Of a stretch of 64,000 nucleotides of DNA, positions 61,684 through 64,000 are shown one piece after another (the stretch's first letter is position 1; every line of letters starts with the position of its first letter). The notes under the pieces were generated by a model. That model made no database searches. It was not told the origin of the DNA and saw nothing but the letters and a program-made list of their open reading frames with translations. Source of the stretch: Oligoflexia bacterium (GTDB lineage Bacteria; Bdellovibrionota; UBA1018); contig JACMNQ010000036.1 in the NCBI GenBank assembly GCA_014378465.1, positions 186,001 through 250,000 of the forward strand, given 5' to 3'. The translations under genes were made by a program, and so were the position numbers.

Positions 61684-62109
61684 TTACATCTTGGGCATGA
61701 TCACGGTATCAATGACGTGGATGACGCCGTTGGTGCAGTGAATGTCGGCTGTGGTCACGGTGGCTCCGTTCACTTTCACGCCGTGAGTTCCGTCAACATG
61801 CAGGGCTTCGCCCTGAACTGAAGCCGGGTTTGCAGTCTTGCCAATCACGTCTGATGACAACACTTTGCCGGAGGTCACGTGGAACTTGAGGATCGAAGCG
61901 AGTTTTGCCTTGTTTTCTGGCTTGATCAAATTCTCAACGGTACCTGCTGGGAGCTTTGCGAACGCAGCATCGCTTGGTGCGAAGACGGTAAATGGGCCTG
62001 CGCCCTTGAGCGTATCCACGAGTCCTGCAGCCTTGACAGCTGCCACGAGAGTTTTGAAAGATCCGGCTGCCACTGCGGTATCGACGATATCATGGGTAGT
62101 ATTTGACAT
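61684..62109 (-). CDS. Fasciclin-domain protein
   Basis: A 141-residue FAS1 domain protein: [48 protein letters not shown] (H1 box), [11 protein letters not shown], and [13 protein letters not shown] (H2 box). No signal peptide is seen, which is common in short bacterial FAS1 proteins. AGGAG precedes ATG 62109. FAS1 proteins mediate adhesion, but single-domain bacterial versions have no clear role and appear in stress and light-related loci. A small inverted repeat lies just upstream. Confidence 0.92.
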   Translation of the reverse strand: MSNTTHDIVDTAVAAGSFKTLVAAVKAAGLVDTLKGAGPFTVFAPSDAAFAKLPAGTVENLIKPENKAKLASILKFHVTSGKVLSSDVIGKTANPASVQGEALHVDGTHGVKVNGATVTTADIHCTNGVIHVIDTVIMPKM

Positions 62110-62132
62110 GGAGTCTCCTGTTTTCGGTTCAA

Positions 62133-62150
62133 GACTTCTCTATTGAAGTC
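62133..62150. promoter_or_regulatory. Inverted repeat upstream of the fasciclin gene
   Basis: GACTTC-TCTATT-GAAGTC is a 6-bp inverted repeat 24 bp before the start codon; it may be an operator or leader hairpin. The rest of the 431-bp gap 62110-62540 is AT-rich, with no gene that I can support. Confidence 0.3.
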
Positions 62151-62540
62151 AGTTGAGCAGTAGAGCTTTCACTTTCTCCCGTCAATGGATGAACACTCTT
62201 TTTTAAACTGCCGCAAAGCGTATCGATACAGATGTCATACAGAGCGAAAGAAATCTGAAAATGCGAACTTTGTAGAAGGTTTGGGCAATCAGTAAATTTA
62301 TACTGTGGAATTTTACATCCTGAATTTTGCCTGCACTCAATTCGGAATCACCGCCGTCAAAAAATACTGCGGTCCGTATTCAAACTTGCCATAGAAAAGT
62401 TTAACCGGTCTCACGAGCGGCACGCGGCTTCTTGACTGAGGTTTTGTCTACCTTCGAATGGAGGGAGTGTTCGCTGACGATTGACAGCACTGACATTCGT
62501 AGTTTAATAGTCAATAAACTTCAAAACGGAGCTGGTAGAC

Positions 62541-63836
62541 ATGATTTTTCCGCGCTTTTTCTTCGTCACTGGGTCTGCATTCATGATCTTCAGTGCGTTG
62601 GTTTTAGTCCTCTGGCCCAATGTGACTTTCGCGACGGACGGAATCAATCTGCTGGCTTCTTCGGCGCGAGGTCAGGCGCGAGCCGGTGCGACCACTGCAG
62701 TCCAGAGTTCCCCGAGTGATTCTTTTCTTGGAAATCCGTCGCTGATCCATATTGCCTCGGAAAATGAAACGGAACTTGAAGTTTCAGTGTCGGGACTTTT
62801 TTTGGACGTCAGTTCCAAAAACAGTCAAGCAGTTCCCTTCGGAGGGACCGGACAGAGTCTCGCGAGCGACAAAAAATTTGTTCTGATTCCAACACTCGGG
62901 GTCGTGCACGCCTTTTCTGAGCGGCTCTCCATCGGGACCGGAATGGTAGCTGAGGCAGGACTCGCCTCAGACCACCGAGGGCGCACTGAGTTGCTCGAGC
63001 TGAAGCCGGAACTCTCCGTGGCGAAGGTTCCGGTGGCGATCTCCTACGCGACGAGCTTCGGAAATCTGGGGGCAGCCCCGATGTTGGGCCTTGCTCGCTA
63101 CTCCACGAACTCATCCCAGAAGATCGGGTCTCCGTCTCAGTCCGATCGACCCTTGAAAACGGCGCTGGGTTTCGGCATCTCGCTTGGAGCCTCACGTGAG
63201 TTCGGGACGCACTCAGTGGGTTTGGGTTGGAAGTCAAAATCGAAGTTTCGGTTGAAGGAATTCGCGGATCTCGACGCGTACGGACCCTTCTCAAATCCCG
63301 ATCTGGACACTTTGGAGCTGGAGTCGCCTTCCCAGTGGAACATCGGCTATGCTTACCGGGGGCTTGAGGATTGGATCTTTTTTCTGGACCTGAAGCGGGT
63401 GGAGTGGGCGAATGCAAAGGCCTTCAAAGAGTTTGGATGGAAGAACCAGTGGGTGGCTGCACTTGCTCTGGAGCGAACGCTGGGGCGTTTTTCCGCGCGA
63501 TGCGGGTTCAATCTCTCAACGCCGGTCTACCGCTCGGAAACGGCGAGAGTCGCGACCGGTGTGACCGATATTCAGGGCCACTCGGTCTATCAATCGAATC
63601 TCGACTTCTTCAATGTGGTCGGTTATCCGGCCATCCTCACTCGCACGGCCACAGTGGGAGGAAGTTTTGAATGGGGTGAGGCAGACGCGAGGAAGTCCGC
63701 CATTGACCTCGCTTTGCTTCACAGCTTCAAGGAAACGATCTCCAGAAGTGGCACCGGTGCTTTTGGATTACCTTACTCTTATGAAACTGAAATTCAGTTC
63801 ACCAACGTAGTTGCAAGTTACCGAACCCGCTTTTGA
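62541..63836 (+). CDS. FadL/OmpP1-family outer-membrane protein
   Basis: A 431-residue protein with a signal peptide (VTGSAFMIFSALVLVLWPNVTFA, cut before TDG). It has amphipathic beta strands and ends in Phe (VVASYRTRF), as outer-membrane barrels do. The N-terminal GINLLASSARGQARAGATTAVQSSPSDSFLGNPS is the FadL-type hatch pattern. FadL homologues take up long-chain fatty acids or hydrophobic compounds. GGAGCTGG precedes ATG 62541. Substrate unknown. Confidence 0.82.
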   Translation: MIFPRFFFVTGSAFMIFSALVLVLWPNVTFATDGINLLASSARGQARAGATTAVQSSPSDSFLGNPSLIHIASENETELEVSVSGLFLDVSSKNSQAVPFGGTGQSLASDKKFVLIPTLGVVHAFSERLSIGTGMVAEAGLASDHRGRTELLELKPELSVAKVPVAISYATSFGNLGAAPMLGLARYSTNSSQKIGSPSQSDRPLKTALGFGISLGASREFGTHSVGLGWKSKSKFRLKEFADLDAYGPFSNPDLDTLELESPSQWNIGYAYRGLEDWIFFLDLKRVEWANAKAFKEFGWKNQWVAALALERTLGRFSARCGFNLSTPVYRSETARVATGVTDIQGHSVYQSNLDFFNVVGYPAILTRTATVGGSFEWGEADARKSAIDLALLHSFKETISRSGTGAFGLPYSYETEIQFTNVVASYRTRF

Positions 63837-63844
63837 GCGGGTTC
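63823..63844 (+). terminator. Hairpin at the end of the FadL-family gene
   Basis: GAACCCGCT and AGCGGGTTC form a 9-bp stem around TTTG, spanning the stop codon. There is no T-tract after it, so its strength as a terminator is uncertain. Confidence 0.45.
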
Positions 63845-63944
63845 ACGGCGCTTGATCTTCACAGTCGCTGCTCGCTCGCTTTATTTCGTGGACCCTTTCA
63901 TGCAGGGTTGTCTTCCGATGCATGGAGATTCTGGGCCACTCTCA

Positions 63945-64000
63945 ATGGAAAGCGCGAATAAAAAGACGGTTCTGGACCGAGCGATCGGGAAGTTTGAGCG
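63945..64000 (+). CDS. Start of an unidentified gene (cut by right edge)
   Basis: An ATG at 63945 opens a frame MESANKKTVLDRAIGKFE that runs off the window; the frame is also open from an ATG at 63900. Too short to identify. It could be the amino end of a soluble protein. Confidence 0.3.
   Translation, partial: MESANKKTVLDRAIGKFE

Noticed and set aside
1-64000. rRNA, tRNA, insertion sequences, integrases or prophage genes
   Set aside because: I looked for these and found no convincing example, so the accessory islands cannot be tied to a mobile element from this window.

Overview
The window comes from a Gram-negative (diderm) bacterium. It carries lipoproteins, an RND pump, an FadL-type outer-membrane protein, cbb3 oxidase and many PAS/histidine-kinase proteins. 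The fused CcoN-CcoO subunit, the density of two-component genes and the secreted CXXCH proteins suggest a Bdellovibrionota/Oligoflexia-like or deltaproteobacterial-type lineage, but this is inference and no rRNA or tRNA gene is present to test it. Genes are closely packed, with many 4-bp ATGA/GTGA overlaps.

Layout. 0-7.3 kb: hybrid sensor kinase (cut by the left edge), an internally deleted flavin monooxygenase remnant, an HSL-family esterase, an RND permease without its adaptor, and free-methionine-R-sulfoxide reductase. 7.4-18.7 kb: secreted or lipoprotein genes (one patatin-like, one App1-type phosphatase), VF530, an HAD 5'-nucleotidase, GNAT, two paralogous histidine kinases and D-lactate dehydrogenase. 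19-33.2 kb: a cbb3 oxidase locus (ccoI-ccoS-ccoNO-ccoQ-ccoP-ccoG-TauE/SafE) followed by a PAS kinase and an NtrC-type sigma54 activator. A CBS protein with a CXXCH protein, an eRF1-domain-like protein and a small unknown protein flank it. Shared TGNGACAA palindromes and sigma54-like promoters suggest that the activator controls this neighbourhood. 33.3-37.8 kb: a CheY-like protein with a kinase split by a deletion, a LysR remnant and two secreted unknowns.

37.9-49.6 kb: a purine-degradation island. xdhA-xdhB-xdhC on the minus strand (hypoxanthine/xanthine to urate) lie opposite a membrane urate oxidase of PuuD type, in which a cupredoxin replaces the usual cytochrome c. It is followed by 5-hydroxyisourate hydrolase and a 1612-residue protein with four domains in order: malate synthase, OHCU decarboxylase, serine-beta-lactamase-like hydrolase and allantoicase. 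Together these would take purines through the ureide pathway to glyoxylate and then malate. Dedicated allantoinase and ureidoglycolate lyase genes are not seen.

49.7-52 kb: small membrane and stress-type proteins. 52.2-61.6 kb: a light-related island with a DASH cryptochrome and its DUF2256/DUF2805 partner, CrtZ and CrtW on one strand, CruF-like, PlsC-like and CruG-like enzymes on the other, a xanthorhodopsin-like proton pump and the retinal-forming oxygenase Blh. Ketolase, 1'-hydratase, glycosyltransferase and acyltransferase are what an acylated keto-carotenoid glycoside (salinixanthin type) would need, so a rhodopsin with a carotenoid antenna is a reasonable hypothesis. 61.6-64 kb: a fasciclin protein, an FadL-family channel and the start of an unidentified gene.
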